A stretch of DNA of 64,000 nt from Halobacteriovoraceae bacterium (GCA_002707495.1 PAMZ01000003.1:310001-374000), one strand, 5' to 3'; positions 1-8,523 are shown, counted from the stretch's first letter. A program made the numbers and translations. Notes: generated by a model not told the origin, from the sequence alone.

Positions 1-595
1 AACCTTGGTAAACAATCCTACCATTGAAGTTTGGGGTACAAGCAGTATAATCCTCGCCTCGTACAGCCGAATAAAATTGCTTTTGCCGGCATTCAAGTCT
101 TTTATCAATCGCTTGAGATGAATGTCCTAATTGTTCCCAAATTTTCTTTCTAAAACGATTAATATTATTTGCAGCATTTATCACTCTTAACTTGAATTCG
201 TTTTGAGAGTTTGATTCCTTCCAAATAAGAGGAAGACAATCTCGAACTGCATAATAGTCTGCTTCTGGCTCTGCGGCACCGGTGTAAACAAAATGACCTA
301 ACTCATGGCAAAAGGTTAATTGAAGTTCATCCCGTCCCAAATAAAAAGGCGCTCTCGTTATCCAGCCTTGAAAATTAATATAAACCTCATCTCTATAACG
401 GCCAAAGGAAGCGCCAACTCCTGGATAGTCACGCTCCCAATCCATTCTAAGAATTAGTTTTTTCCCAAAAGTTTCAACCACATAAGTATCTAGCTGATTT
501 TTAGTTTCTATTAATACTGACTCAAACTCTTTTTGTGTCATTGCACTTGAGCTAAGACTTACTAAAAAAAGGACTAGGCATATAAGCTGATGCAA
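1..595 (-). CDS. Secreted HExxH zinc metallopeptidase-like protein (3' part off left edge)
   Basis: About 198 codons of a minus-strand gene are visible and the C-terminus lies beyond base 1. I place the start at a TTG at 593-595 because a GGAG lies nine bases upstream and the first residues (MHQLICLVLFLVSL) form a signal peptide ending near SSSA. Near residue 96 is HELGH, followed about ten residues later by EADYYA. This is the arrangement of zinc peptidases in which HExxH supplies two histidine ligands and a downstream acidic residue completes the site. The visible C-terminal part is rich in Cys and basic residues. It is likely periplasmic or exported. It is one of five HExxH proteins in this window. 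Substrate unknown; sure of the motif, not of activity. Confidence 0.75.
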   Translation of the reverse strand, partial: MHQLICLVLFLVSLSSSAMTQKEFESVLIETKNQLDTYVVETFGKKLILRMDWERDYPGVGASFGRYRDEVYINFQGWITRAPFYLGRDELQLTFCHELGHFVYTGAAEPEADYYAVRDCLPLIWKESNSQNEFKLRVINAANNINRFRKKIWEQLGHSSQAIDKRLECRQKQFYSAVRGEDYTACTPNFNGRIVYQG

Positions 596-671
596 ATTAA
601 AGACTCCATTGGTTCATAGGCTTAGTACTAAACCAGATCAAAAACGTAAATGAAGACTTTGATTTGATGAA

Positions 672-1562
672 CTATTTATATAATTTCAAGTACTTCAGAC
701 CACCTTCAACTGCAGCCACTTGTGCTAAATTACATTCCACATCGGTAACCTTTGGACTATCAGGATACACCTCTGTCGTCGTCACAAATTTGGCATTAGT
801 GAGTCCGGCACAGAGGTTTAGCTTTTTAATATCGTAGTTAATGATTCCCTCACCTACAATGTCTTCTCCGATAATTTTGTTTTGATCATCACTTGGCGCG
901 ATATGTGTCACTTTTGAGACATTATCAATAATGGCCTTTTGAAAATCAACTTCGTCCCTACCGCTATCTCCAACCGTGTAAAAACCATCAGGGATATCCC
1001 AAAGCTCTTGAGCAATCCCATCTCTTTTTTCTAAGTCTGGTCTAAAAACAGAATTGTCAGTATCTGTCGTTTCATGCAAGTCAAAATGAGCTAAAAACTG
1101 AAGATCTAAATCTTCTAATGAATCGTAAATAGCTGCACACTCCCCAGCTGGACTGTTTTTAAAGAAGTTTCGATTTGGATCAATGGCATTTGGGTTCCAG
1201 CGATTTATCGTCTCATACCCCCATGGACTAATGCAAGGATAGCAGACAAAGTTAAACTCTTCTTCCCAATCTTTTGCCTTCTCGCTCATGAAAAGAAGAG
1301 CGCCATGAACTCCACTGGTTTCATAGCCATGAACTCCTCCGGTAACAAGAATATTGGGTTTATTTATATCCATCTTGCTGCTCATTAATCTATAGAGCTT
1401 ATATGGACCCTCTTGGTAGTTGAGCTCACCATAAATTTTCAGATCGTAGTGCCCCTTTAGAGACTCAATTTTAGAAACAACATCTTTTTCATAGGACCTG
1501 AGAATCTTATGTCTGGCCCTCCAATTTTTAAAATCTTCGTCACTCCACTTAAACTCTGTCAT
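672..1562 (-). CDS. M14-family zinc carboxypeptidase-like hydrolase
   Basis: A 296-residue protein without a signal peptide, so probably cytoplasmic. Zinc ligands of the M14 / aspartoacylase fold are visible: GGVHGYE gives H78 and E81, and DLHE gives the third ligand H163. DPNRN at about 128-132 supplies the Arg that binds the substrate carboxylate in M14 enzymes. A C-terminal catalytic Glu probably lies in the TTEVYPDS segment. The family removes C-terminal amino acids or deacylates amino acids. It sits 12 bases downstream of the GNAT-C39 gene on the same strand and is probably co-transcribed, while a RimK-like ligase diverges on the other side. I infer that it trims or recycles a peptide made by that ligase. 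It could instead be a murein-peptide carboxypeptidase. Confidence 0.8.
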   Translation of the reverse strand: MTEFKWSDEDFKNWRARHKILRSYEKDVVSKIESLKGHYDLKIYGELNYQEGPYKLYRLMSSKMDINKPNILVTGGVHGYETSGVHGALLFMSEKAKDWEEEFNFVCYPCISPWGYETINRWNPNAIDPNRNFFKNSPAGECAAIYDSLEDLDLQFLAHFDLHETTDTDNSVFRPDLEKRDGIAQELWDIPDGFYTVGDSGRDEVDFQKAIIDNVSKVTHIAPSDDQNKIIGEDIVGEGIINYDIKKLNLCAGLTNAKFVTTTEVYPDSPKVTDVECNLAQVAAVEGGLKYLKLYK

Positions 1563-1574
1563 TACGATAACCCT

Positions 1575-2681
1575 TTATTTTTTAATACTTAAAGTTACGA
1601 CCGCCTGGACGGACTGACTTCCATACTTGCTCAATCGGTTAAACTCATCTTTTCTGACCGGTATATGTTGATTTTCAACATTAGACATCCCTTCCTCTAA
1701 GTAGGGATCATGAAAATAAAGAAAACTTTCATCTGCACCAGAAATCACTATCCAATGGGGAGTCTTTGTCCCCGTCAGAGAATATGAAGAAATAAGAACG
1801 ATGGGAACCACTCCTTCGTTGGCTAGTTTTGAAACTAACTCGAAGGTAACTTTTCTATTTTTTATTTTTATTTTCTTTTTTTTGATCTCGTCATCGAAAT
1901 CTTTTTGAACCAGTTTCATGACTTCTTTTTTCTTGGGATCTCGAACGCTACTTATAAAAAGAAAATCTCTCGTACTCAAATAAATATCAACATCAAAGCC
2001 TCGACGATTCGCAGCCAATGCTAGTCCTCTAGGGCCACATCCTCCATGCCCACTTAACATAAAAATAGTAGTCGCTTCTCTCCATAACTTCATCTCTAAT
2101 TGTTGATTTATCTTGATTTTTCTATTGAGAGAATTCATCGCCATCATTAATGAGGCGGCTCCACAGGTGAATTCAGTTGTCTGTTCGTAATACTTAACAT
2201 TACGAAGCTTTCTCTTAGGGAGATGAATGAGAATCTTTTCCAGGCAGATTGCAGCGTCTGAATTTTCATAATAGTTTTCCTTGCGGTTAAACTTATAATA
2301 GCCCTGACTTAGATAGAGATTCTTGGCTGTGGTGTTTTTAGAGGCCACTTCAAGACGCATAAAACCTGCTTTTTTTTTCACAGCTAACTCTTCAAGCTTA
2401 TCAAGAAGTTTCTTTCCAATCCCTTTTCCCTTCTTAGCCGGATCAATGGCAATTGAATAAAGTCTTGCTAGCGATGAACCTTTTTTATAAAGGACCACAC
2501 CATAACCCACTAATTGTTTGTCTAGCTCTACAATCAAAAGATCGTCTTTAGTATTTTTAATAAAGCCCTGAAAACTTCTTTTTGAAAGCCTATCTGTGCG
2601 AAAACATCTCTCCTCTATCAGAAGAAGGCTCTTCAGATCTCCAATATTTGCCTTGCGGAAGTTAAGTTTTGAATTTACCAT
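1575..2681 (-). CDS. GNAT acetyltransferase fused to C39-like papain-fold peptidase
   Basis: A two-domain cytoplasmic protein of 368 residues. Residues 1-150 are a RimI-type GNAT domain: an acetyl-CoA loop of the Q/RxxGxG/A type is seen at KGKGIGKKLL, followed by LEVASKNTTAKNLYLSQGY. Residues about 160-368 are a C39-like cysteine peptidase: YYEQTTEFTCGAAS places the nucleophile at C173, and TPHWIVI with FHDPY supplies the His and Asp. The fusion is known from genomes where it stands beside RimK-like ATP-grasp proteins carrying an RLAN domain, as here with the ligase starting 28 bases away on the other strand. Likely role: acetylating and cleaving a peptide or peptide-tagged product. The start has only a weak upstream purine stretch (GAAGAG). 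Confidence 0.85.
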   Translation of the reverse strand: MVNSKLNFRKANIGDLKSLLLIEERCFRTDRLSKRSFQGFIKNTKDDLLIVELDKQLVGYGVVLYKKGSSLARLYSIAIDPAKKGKGIGKKLLDKLEELAVKKKAGFMRLEVASKNTTAKNLYLSQGYYKFNRKENYYENSDAAICLEKILIHLPKRKLRNVKYYEQTTEFTCGAASLMMAMNSLNRKIKINQQLEMKLWREATTIFMLSGHGGCGPRGLALAANRRGFDVDIYLSTRDFLFISSVRDPKKKEVMKLVQKDFDDEIKKKKIKIKNRKVTFELVSKLANEGVVPIVLISSYSLTGTKTPHWIVISGADESFLYFHDPYLEEGMSNVENQHIPVRKDEFNRLSKYGSQSVQAVVTLSIKK

Positions 2682-2709
2682 GATTCTAATTTCTCTTCAG
2701 GTAGATAAA

Positions 2710-4218
2710 ATGGGCGATAGCAAATCTTCTCAATTATTAATCATACTAGATGATCTGGATAAATGGAATCCATATTTCCCAACAGACCAAGTTATATCCG
2801 CCAAGGACTACTTATTTTCTCACCAATATCTAGACCTCAAGCATGCCAATATCATCAACTTGTGCTTTGACTCTGGTTATATGTCTTTGGGGCATTATTG
2901 CTCCATGATCGCTGAGGCAAGAGGGCATAAAATTATGCCCTCTATTAAAACCATGAATGACTTACAAAAGAGTTCTTTCTATTTAGGTGACTTAGATTTT
3001 TTAAAAGAAAAAGTAAATAAATCTCTCTCTCAGATAAGTGAGCTTGATCAAAAAGAGTCTTTTACAGCCTTATCAGTTTTTGGAAAGTCCGAGGATAAAG
3101 GAATAGATTCAATCTCGAAATCTATCTTTCGTTTTTTCCCAGCCCCCTTACTTGAAATTAGGTTCAAAAAACACGAGCATATTTGGTCTATAAGCGCACT
3201 TAAAGTGGTCTCTCTTGACTCACTTCCTAAAGAGCAAGAAGACTTCTTTGCTAATACTATAGATCATTTTAGTAATCACTTATGGAGAACCCCGGCAAAC
3301 CGAAAAAAATACGTTTGCGATCTCGCTATATTAGTCACGAAAGATGAACCTCTTCCCCCCTCAGATGAAAAGGCACTTCAAAAATTTGAAAAGGCCTGCA
3401 AAAAACTCGATGTATTCTCTGAGCGTATCTATGAAGATGATTTTGCCCGAATCAGCGAGTTCGATGCCCTTTTTGTTCGAACGACAACATCAATTGAGAA
3501 TTTCACCTATAATTTTGTGAAAAATGCTGAAATGGATGGTCTTGTGGTTATAGATGACTCGGACTCAATATTGAGATGTACCAATAAAATCTATGTCAGT
3601 AACAAATTAGAGAAAAAAGGAATCTCAACGATTCCAGGAAAGTTTATTGTTAAAGACTTAGAGGAAGAAAAGGAACTCGCCATAAAAAAATATGGTTTCC
3701 CTCTTATTTGCAAAATTCCTGATGGTTCATTTTCAATTGGAGTAAAGAAAGCAGATAATCGAGAAGAGCTTGATAAGATCTTGTCAGAAATGTTCCAGAA
3801 GTCCTCTCTCGTCCTAGTTCAGAAATTTCTACGTTCCGCATTTGATTGGAGGATCGGTGTCTTAGACAACCAACCTATCTTCGCTTGCAAATACTATATG
3901 AGCCAAGGGCACTGGCAGATTTACAATCACTCCAAAGGCATTAATACTAAAATGTTTTCAGGAAAGTCAGAGACTCTCCCCTTATATGAAGTTCCAAAAT
4001 CTGTGATAAAATTGGCCATTTCATCCACTTCGACTATAGGTAATGGGCTGTATGGAGTCGATATAAAAGAAGACGAAGAGGGTAATGTTTATGTTGTTGA
4101 AATTAACGATAATCCCAATATAGACTCCGATATCGAAGATAAAATAGAAAAAGATGTACTCTATGAGACAATAGTTCGCTCCTTTTTAAACAGAGTGAGA
4201 GAGAGTAGAACTGTCTAA
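2710..4218 (+). CDS. RimK-like ATP-grasp ligase with N-terminal RLAN-type domain
   Basis: A cytoplasmic protein of 502 residues. The N-terminal half begins LIILDDLDKWNPYFPTDQV and has the look of the RLAN domain found in front of certain RimK homologues. The C-terminal third is ATP-grasp: PLICKIPDGSFSIGV is the nucleotide-binding loop, LVQKFL precedes the substrate region, and YGVDIKEDE ... VVEINDNPNID gives the metal-binding Glu/Asn. RimK enzymes form amide bonds between amino acids or peptides using ATP. I chose ATG 2710 because an AGG lies eight bases upstream and the domain starts directly after it; in-frame starts at 2680 and 2596 exist, but the latter would overlap the divergent gene. 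Together with the GNAT-C39 and M14 genes it forms a ligase/peptidase module. Confidence 0.85.
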   Translation: MGDSKSSQLLIILDDLDKWNPYFPTDQVISAKDYLFSHQYLDLKHANIINLCFDSGYMSLGHYCSMIAEARGHKIMPSIKTMNDLQKSSFYLGDLDFLKEKVNKSLSQISELDQKESFTALSVFGKSEDKGIDSISKSIFRFFPAPLLEIRFKKHEHIWSISALKVVSLDSLPKEQEDFFANTIDHFSNHLWRTPANRKKYVCDLAILVTKDEPLPPSDEKALQKFEKACKKLDVFSERIYEDDFARISEFDALFVRTTTSIENFTYNFVKNAEMDGLVVIDDSDSILRCTNKIYVSNKLEKKGISTIPGKFIVKDLEEEKELAIKKYGFPLICKIPDGSFSIGVKKADNREELDKILSEMFQKSSLVLVQKFLRSAFDWRIGVLDNQPIFACKYYMSQGHWQIYNHSKGINTKMFSGKSETLPLYEVPKSVIKLAISSTSTIGNGLYGVDIKEDEEGNVYVVEINDNPNIDSDIEDKIEKDVLYETIVRSFLNRVRESRTV

Positions 4219-4258
4219 ATTTTTGACACTGTCTAGAACTTCTACATAAAGGCAGAAT

Positions 4259-4286
4259 TTGGCACAAGATTCTACTAAGCTATAAG
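4259..4286 (+). promoter_or_regulatory. Candidate sigma-70-type promoter for the secreted protein at 4319
   Basis: TTGGCA at 4259-4264 and TATAAG at 4281-4286, each one mismatch from consensus, are separated by 16 bases. Transcription would start near 4293, leaving a leader with AAGGAT six bases before the ATG at 4319. The site follows the stop of the ligase gene, so the next gene is probably its own unit, which the terminator at 4882 supports. Read by eye only. Confidence 0.45.
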
Positions 4287-4318
4287 CATTAGGATAATTT
4301 ACAACCAAAGGATCTACA

Positions 4319-4876
4319 ATGCTAAAACCCGTACTCTCCGGTATCCTGCTGTCCGCCTCTTTAGGTGCATTTGCAGAGATGACCCCAAGAACCCTACTCT
4401 CCCATCTGGAAAGCTCAGTAATTCCCGAAGTCTCATCTGGACAGTATATTTTTGTCAAAGAAGCTGTTCCCAATAGTGATGGAAGAATGATTGCTGACAG
4501 ACTTTGCACAGTAACACTATCGGACTCTTCCCAAGTTGTGGTTGATTATTGCGATGTAAGAGCATCTAACGAAGTTGCTGCAGTTGCTTTAAAGGATCAC
4601 AATGGGACTTATAGAATTTACCAGGAAACGACTTCTTTCGGTGAAGCCCGTTTTAATTTGAGCTTTGACTATGTTAGTGGCGGAAGATGTGGAATGCAGT
4701 ATTTGAATGCGAGTTGTACTTCTCAAGTTCCAGCTGATCTAGCTGCTCAGTTTATTTCGGAGGCAAATGAATTATCGGCCTTATTGAGCGGTTCGGATGC
4801 AGACGAAAGACAAGCCTTCAAAAATAGATTTCATGCCGTCAAAGTACAGCTTTCTGGCATAGCAAATTCACAATAA
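4319..4876 (+). CDS. Small secreted protein of unknown function
   Basis: 185 residues with a signal peptide (MLKPVLSGILLSASLGAFA, cleavage near residue 19). The mature part has four cysteines (near CTV, DYC, GRC, ASC) that could form two disulfides, and an acidic helical C-terminus. AAGGAT stands six bases before the ATG. A promoter-like pair at 4259-4286 and a strong hairpin terminator at 4882 make it a single-gene unit. I do not recognise a family. Export to periplasm or outside is the only inference. Confidence 0.7.
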   Translation: MLKPVLSGILLSASLGAFAEMTPRTLLSHLESSVIPEVSSGQYIFVKEAVPNSDGRMIADRLCTVTLSDSSQVVVDYCDVRASNEVAAVALKDHNGTYRIYQETTSFGEARFNLSFDYVSGGRCGMQYLNASCTSQVPADLAAQFISEANELSALLSGSDADERQAFKNRFHAVKVQLSGIANSQ

Positions 4877-4881
4877 TCTTT

Positions 4882-4926
4882 AAGAATTCAGCCTGATTTT
4901 CTCCGTCAGGCTGAATTCTTTTTTAA
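4882..4926 (+). terminator. Rho-independent terminator
   Basis: A perfect 15-base inverted repeat (arms 4882-4896 and 4906-4920, core GCCTGA / TCAGGC) with a nine-base loop, followed directly by TTTT. It starts five bases after the stop of the secreted protein gene and separates it from the radical SAM pair. Confidence 0.9.
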
Positions 4927-4961
4927 TAGACTTAGATTCGTCGCTTACCCTAGACAACTGA

Positions 4962-5852
4962 TTGCGTCATAGATATAAACCTCATGTGAAGAAATACAAA
5001 CGAGTCTATTTAGAAATTACCAATATTTGTAATTTAAACTGCTCTTTTTGTCCTATTACTGAAAGAGACAAAAAGTATATGAGCTTAGATGATTTTGAGA
5101 AATCTATCCAGAAGGTGGCTCCTTTAGCAGAACAGATTTGCTTGCATCTTATGGGAGAGCCTCTTGCCCATCCTCATTTTAAAAAAATCATTTCACTTTG
5201 TGAGAAGTATAAAGCAAAAATTCAACTCACAACCAATGGCATTCTTTTAAAGAAATATAAAGAAGAAATTTTAGAGGCCAATTGTCTTCACCAGGTTAAT
5301 ATTTCACTTCAAGCTTATATGGATAACTATCCCAACAAAAGCCTTGAAGCCTACCTAGAAGAAGTTTATAGTTTTATTGATTCCGCTTTCAACCAGAAGC
5401 CTGAGCTCTATTTAAACTTGCGCTTATGGAATATTGAAAAAAATTCTCATGACATCAACGAACCTATTTTTAAATTTATTGAAGACAAACTTAATATTGA
5501 AATTAATCGGAACATCGAATTAGCAAATATAAAATCTAAAAGACTTAGAAATAGACTCTATCTTCATTTTGACTCACGGTTTGAATGGCCAAGGTTAGAG
5601 CTGCCATTTAAGTCAGATTCTGGAAGATGCAACGGGTTGATTGATCACTTTGCCATTCATGCTGATGGAAGTGTTGTTCCTTGTTGCTTGGATGATCAAA
5701 AAATTATTAGGTTAGGAAATATTCTAGAAGAAAATGTAGAAGAAATACTATCTAGTGAGAGGGCCCTTCGAATTGAGAATGGTTTTCGAAATAATCAGCT
5801 CAAAGAAGATCTGTGTCAAAGATGTTCATTTATATCGAGATTTCGAAAATGA
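4962..5852 (+). CDS. Radical SAM protein with SPASM-type C-terminal domain
   Basis: A cytoplasmic enzyme of up to 296 residues. CNLNCSFC near residues 23-30 is the CxxxCxxC motif that binds the 4Fe-4S cluster used to cleave S-adenosylmethionine. GEPLAHP matches the GEP-type SAM-binding segment. The C-terminus has a Cys-rich auxiliary-cluster region: GRCNGL, VVPCCLDD and CQRCSF, as in SPASM enzymes that modify peptides or proteins. The start is uncertain: TTG 4962 gives the full length and GTG 4986 gives a start at KKYKRVYLEIT; neither has a clear ribosome-binding site. Its stop overlaps the next ATG by four bases (ATGA), so the two proteins are translationally coupled. Substrate unknown; no precursor peptide gene is evident beside it. 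Confidence 0.88.
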   Translation: MRHRYKPHVKKYKRVYLEITNICNLNCSFCPITERDKKYMSLDDFEKSIQKVAPLAEQICLHLMGEPLAHPHFKKIISLCEKYKAKIQLTTNGILLKKYKEEILEANCLHQVNISLQAYMDNYPNKSLEAYLEEVYSFIDSAFNQKPELYLNLRLWNIEKNSHDINEPIFKFIEDKLNIEINRNIELANIKSKRLRNRLYLHFDSRFEWPRLELPFKSDSGRCNGLIDHFAIHADGSVVPCCLDDQKIIRLGNILEENVEEILSSERALRIENGFRNNQLKEDLCQRCSFISRFRK

Positions 5853-7024
5853 ATTTGGCAGAACGATTTGACCAATGTACCCAGTTTCTAAAAGTATGGG
5901 AGTCTTTTCTTTCGCGAGAACCCATTAGAAACTATCCGAATTTCTGTCCTGAACTTATTGAAGACTGGACAAAAGAACTCCAAGATAAAAAATACTCTGA
6001 GCTTTCTCAGATTGAAAAAACTTTAAATTTAAAATCAAAGTTCCCAGAATTTAATGAGTTATTATCTCAAATAAAGACGATTATTGACTTCCCGAAAACT
6101 CAAATAAACGAAAATGCGATCCTCATAGATCAAAAAATCAAACGCAAAAAAGAGCATGAGATAAAACAAATCAAAAGCATTTTGGAAGATCAAGACGAAT
6201 TCGAATTTCTAGACTTTGGAGGAGGTACAGGACATCTATGCGAAAATCTCATTCATAACAGAAATCGTTTTGGATTTTCCATAGACTTAGATAGCTCCTT
6301 TCAGAAAAGTGGTAAGTTACGGATCGAGAAAAATGATCCCAACAATTTAAATAAAATGGAATTTCTGAATTTAAAATTTGGCGAAGATTCAATACCTGAG
6401 TTAACTCAAAGGTACTCAAAACAAATTATCTTAGGCCTACATGCCTGTGGAGATTTAACTCCAGATATAATTTCTTACTTTAAAAACTCTCAATCGGACT
6501 CATTGATTAGTATTGGGTGCTGTTATCACAAACTCACTACGAAAATTAATCTTTCTGAGAGGGCAACTTTAAATTTAACACCCAATGCATTTAACTTAGC
6601 TGCGAGATCCTACGCTCCCTTAACTCCAGAAAGCTTAGAGCTTAAAATTAAAATAAGACTCTACCGGTACATGCTTCATTGTTTTCTTTTTGAACTTGGC
6701 TATAAAAAATTTATTCCCACGGGAAAGACCAGACTGAAAGACTATGAAAAGTCATTTGGAGAATATGCGATCATCTATGCCCCTGATCTAGTTCAATCAA
6801 AAACTGTAGCCCAAGCATTTTATGATAAAATTACCCATCGAGAGATCGTTCAAAAAATAATCTACACAGACATTTTTCGAGGACTCTTTGGCAGAGTTAT
6901 CGAAACTTATATCGTGCTGGATCGAGCCTTATATCTTGAAGAAAAAGGTTATCAAGTTGAAGTTAAGGAAATATTTGATCCTCATATTAGCCCACGAAAC
7001 CTTGCTATTCTTGCACATCAATAG
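5849..7024 (+). CDS. METTL25-like (Methyltransf_32) methyltransferase
   Basis: 391 residues from ATG 5849, chosen because it overlaps the preceding TGA as ATGA. An earlier in-frame GTG exists at 5813 but lies inside the upstream gene. LDFGGGTGHL is the glycine-rich S-adenosylmethionine loop. LGLHACGDLTPDII followed by SIGCCYHKLT are hallmark segments of the METTL25/RRNAD1 family, best known in eukaryotes; the Cys pair and Tyr are conserved there. The C-terminal half, with LAARSYAPLT and YRYMLHCFLFE, also fits the family. The target is unknown to me. Coupling to a radical SAM enzyme suggests the two act on the same macromolecule, which is inference. Confidence 0.82.
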   Translation: MNLAERFDQCTQFLKVWESFLSREPIRNYPNFCPELIEDWTKELQDKKYSELSQIEKTLNLKSKFPEFNELLSQIKTIIDFPKTQINENAILIDQKIKRKKEHEIKQIKSILEDQDEFEFLDFGGGTGHLCENLIHNRNRFGFSIDLDSSFQKSGKLRIEKNDPNNLNKMEFLNLKFGEDSIPELTQRYSKQIILGLHACGDLTPDIISYFKNSQSDSLISIGCCYHKLTTKINLSERATLNLTPNAFNLAARSYAPLTPESLELKIKIRLYRYMLHCFLFELGYKKFIPTGKTRLKDYEKSFGEYAIIYAPDLVQSKTVAQAFYDKITHREIVQKIIYTDIFRGLFGRVIETYIVLDRALYLEEKGYQVEVKEIFDPHISPRNLAILAHQ

Positions 7025-7097
7025 AGCAAAAAAGACTTTTACAATCTAAGATAAAAGGTTATTATTTCGCGAATCTTTCTCGCCAAACAAGGAACCT

Positions 7098-7682
7098 GTG
7101 AGAGCACTTCAGATCATTTTTTTTACTTTAGCAGTTATTGCCGGTTTTGGCTTCGGAGCATACAAGTGGCAATCAGATCTGGGCGCCGTAGGGGGTGAAT
7201 TCACACTGCACTCCAAGCAAGGACTTTTCAAATTGAGCGACTTTCAAGGCAAAGTCGTCATACTCTATTTCGGCTATAGATATTGCCCTGATGTCTGTCC
7301 AACGACTTTATCTAGTTTAGCAGCGATGAAAAATGCCTTACCTCAAGAAGAACAAAATCTAGTTAAAGTTATTTTTGTCAGTGTTGATCCCAAAAGAGAC
7401 TCTCTAGAAATACTAGACGAGTACGTAAAGTTTTTTGATAAAGACTTTCTTGCTCTAACTGGCAATGAAAAAGAAGTTGCCCTTGTCGCAAAACAGTATG
7501 GAATAACTTACAAAGTTAATTCACCTTCAAACCCAAGAGAGCCTGAAAATTATACTGTTGATCATACAACGCAAGCATTAATTATAGGCAAAGATGGTCT
7601 TCTCAAAGATACTATTGAGCATAACGAACCCATACAAATGGGAACAACAAAACTAAGAATTTATATAAAGGAGAATATATGA
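7098..7682 (+). CDS. SCO1/SenC family copper-delivery protein
   Basis: 194 residues, N-terminal membrane anchor (about 4-20) then a thioredoxin fold facing the periplasm. The copper ligands of the family are present: YCPDVC gives C63 and C67, and VDHTTQ gives H156. VSVDPKRD is the usual conserved loop. SCO proteins load copper or act as thiol reductant for the CuA centre of cytochrome c oxidase. The start is GTG with AAGGA four bases upstream. The stop overlaps the ATG of the PCuAC gene (ATGA), the usual partnership in CuA assembly. No oxidase subunit lies in the window, so the pair serves an enzyme encoded elsewhere. Confidence 0.93.
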   Translation: MRALQIIFFTLAVIAGFGFGAYKWQSDLGAVGGEFTLHSKQGLFKLSDFQGKVVILYFGYRYCPDVCPTTLSSLAAMKNALPQEEQNLVKVIFVSVDPKRDSLEILDEYVKFFDKDFLALTGNEKEVALVAKQYGITYKVNSPSNPREPENYTVDHTTQALIIGKDGLLKDTIEHNEPIQMGTTKLRIYIKENI

Positions 7683-8101
7683 AATTTCTAATCATTTTTT
7701 TATTAAGCTTTAATCTCTATGCGATTGAAATCTCCAACGAGAGAGTTCGTCTTTTACCTCCAGGATCACCAACAACAGCATTATTCATGGACATTGAGAA
7801 TCCATCGAACAAAGATATTTACTTATTGAAAGCTGAGTCAAATATCTCTAGAAAGGTAGAACTTCATAACCATATCATCAAAGATGGCATGATGAAGATG
7901 GAAGAAGTTTCTAAAATTAAAATATCTGCAAAGTCAAAGACTCAGTTAAAACCTGGAGGACTTCATATCATGATGATTGGCTTAAAAAATAACCTTAAAG
8001 AGGGGCAAGAAGTTGAAGTCAAGCTAAGCTTTGACGATGGTAAAACAACTACCATCAAGCCAAAAGTTGTAAAATTCAAAGCTCATCACCACAAACGCTA
8101 A
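7679..8101 (+). CDS. PCuAC (DUF461) periplasmic copper chaperone
   Basis: 140 residues with a short signal peptide (MKFLIIFLLSFNLYA). The copper motif of the family, H-x10-M-x21-H-x-M, is met exactly by H63, M74, H96 and M98. The C-terminal HHHKR tail adds possible metal ligands. PCuAC binds Cu(I) in the periplasm and passes it to SCO or directly to CuA. GGAG lies just before the ATG, which overlaps the SCO stop by four bases. Confidence 0.93.
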   Translation: MKFLIIFLLSFNLYAIEISNERVRLLPPGSPTTALFMDIENPSNKDIYLLKAESNISRKVELHNHIIKDGMMKMEEVSKIKISAKSKTQLKPGGLHIMMIGLKNNLKEGQEVEVKLSFDDGKTTTIKPKVVKFKAHHHKR

Positions 8102-8109
8102 TAAATGTC

Positions 8110-8523
8110 TTAGGCGATCACCTCACCACGAAGGACTTCAATTAAAGCATTGAGTGCATCTGTTGAGGTGAAAATACCATCAAGTTTTCCCTCTCCATCC
8201 AGAACTAAAAGCGAACCTATCATATGCTCTGACATTTTAAAGACTGCCTCACTTAGTAAACATCCAGCAGAAACACTTTCTGGACTTTCAACCATAATAT
8301 CTGAAGCTTGCAATGGAGAAACAGTCTCAATATTTGCCAATGCCTGCAAATCTCTTTGAGAAACAAGACCAAGAATTCGACCAGTAGAGTCTGTCACTGG
8401 AAGATGCCTCACACCTGAGTCCTGCATAATCTTTTGCACTTCTACAATTCCCGCATCAGGTCGTATACAAATAGGGCATGGGGTTGTGTAGACATCGACA
8501 ATTAAATCTTTTAAATCCAACAT
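8110..8523 (-). CDS. Two-CBS-domain protein
   Basis: 137 residues comprising a tandem CBS pair and little else. The first runs from about residue 8 to 66 (GVRHLPVTDSTGRILGLVS) and the second from about 72 to 133 (GSLLVLDGEGKLDGIFTS). CBS pairs bind adenine nucleotides and sense energy state. An unusual PCPIC segment at residues 15-19 could bind metal or be redox-active. GGAGG lies five bases before the ATG. An FNR-like palindrome about 75 bases upstream suggests oxygen-linked control. The partner it regulates is not evident. Confidence 0.9.
   Translation of the reverse strand: MLDLKDLIVDVYTTPCPICIRPDAGIVEVQKIMQDSGVRHLPVTDSTGRILGLVSQRDLQALANIETVSPLQASDIMVESPESVSAGCLLSEAVFKMSEHMIGSLLVLDGEGKLDGIFTSTDALNALIEVLRGEVIA

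Noticed and set aside
4186-4509. Open frame on the minus strand opposite the secreted protein gene
   Set aside because: It lies over the promoter and signal-peptide coding region of the plus-strand gene, has no family resemblance and no ribosome-binding site.
4962-7024. RiPP biosynthesis with a nearby precursor peptide
   Set aside because: I searched the flanking 300 bases by eye for a short frame with a repeated or Cys/Gly-rich core and found none; the only small secreted protein (4319-4876) has its own promoter and terminator.
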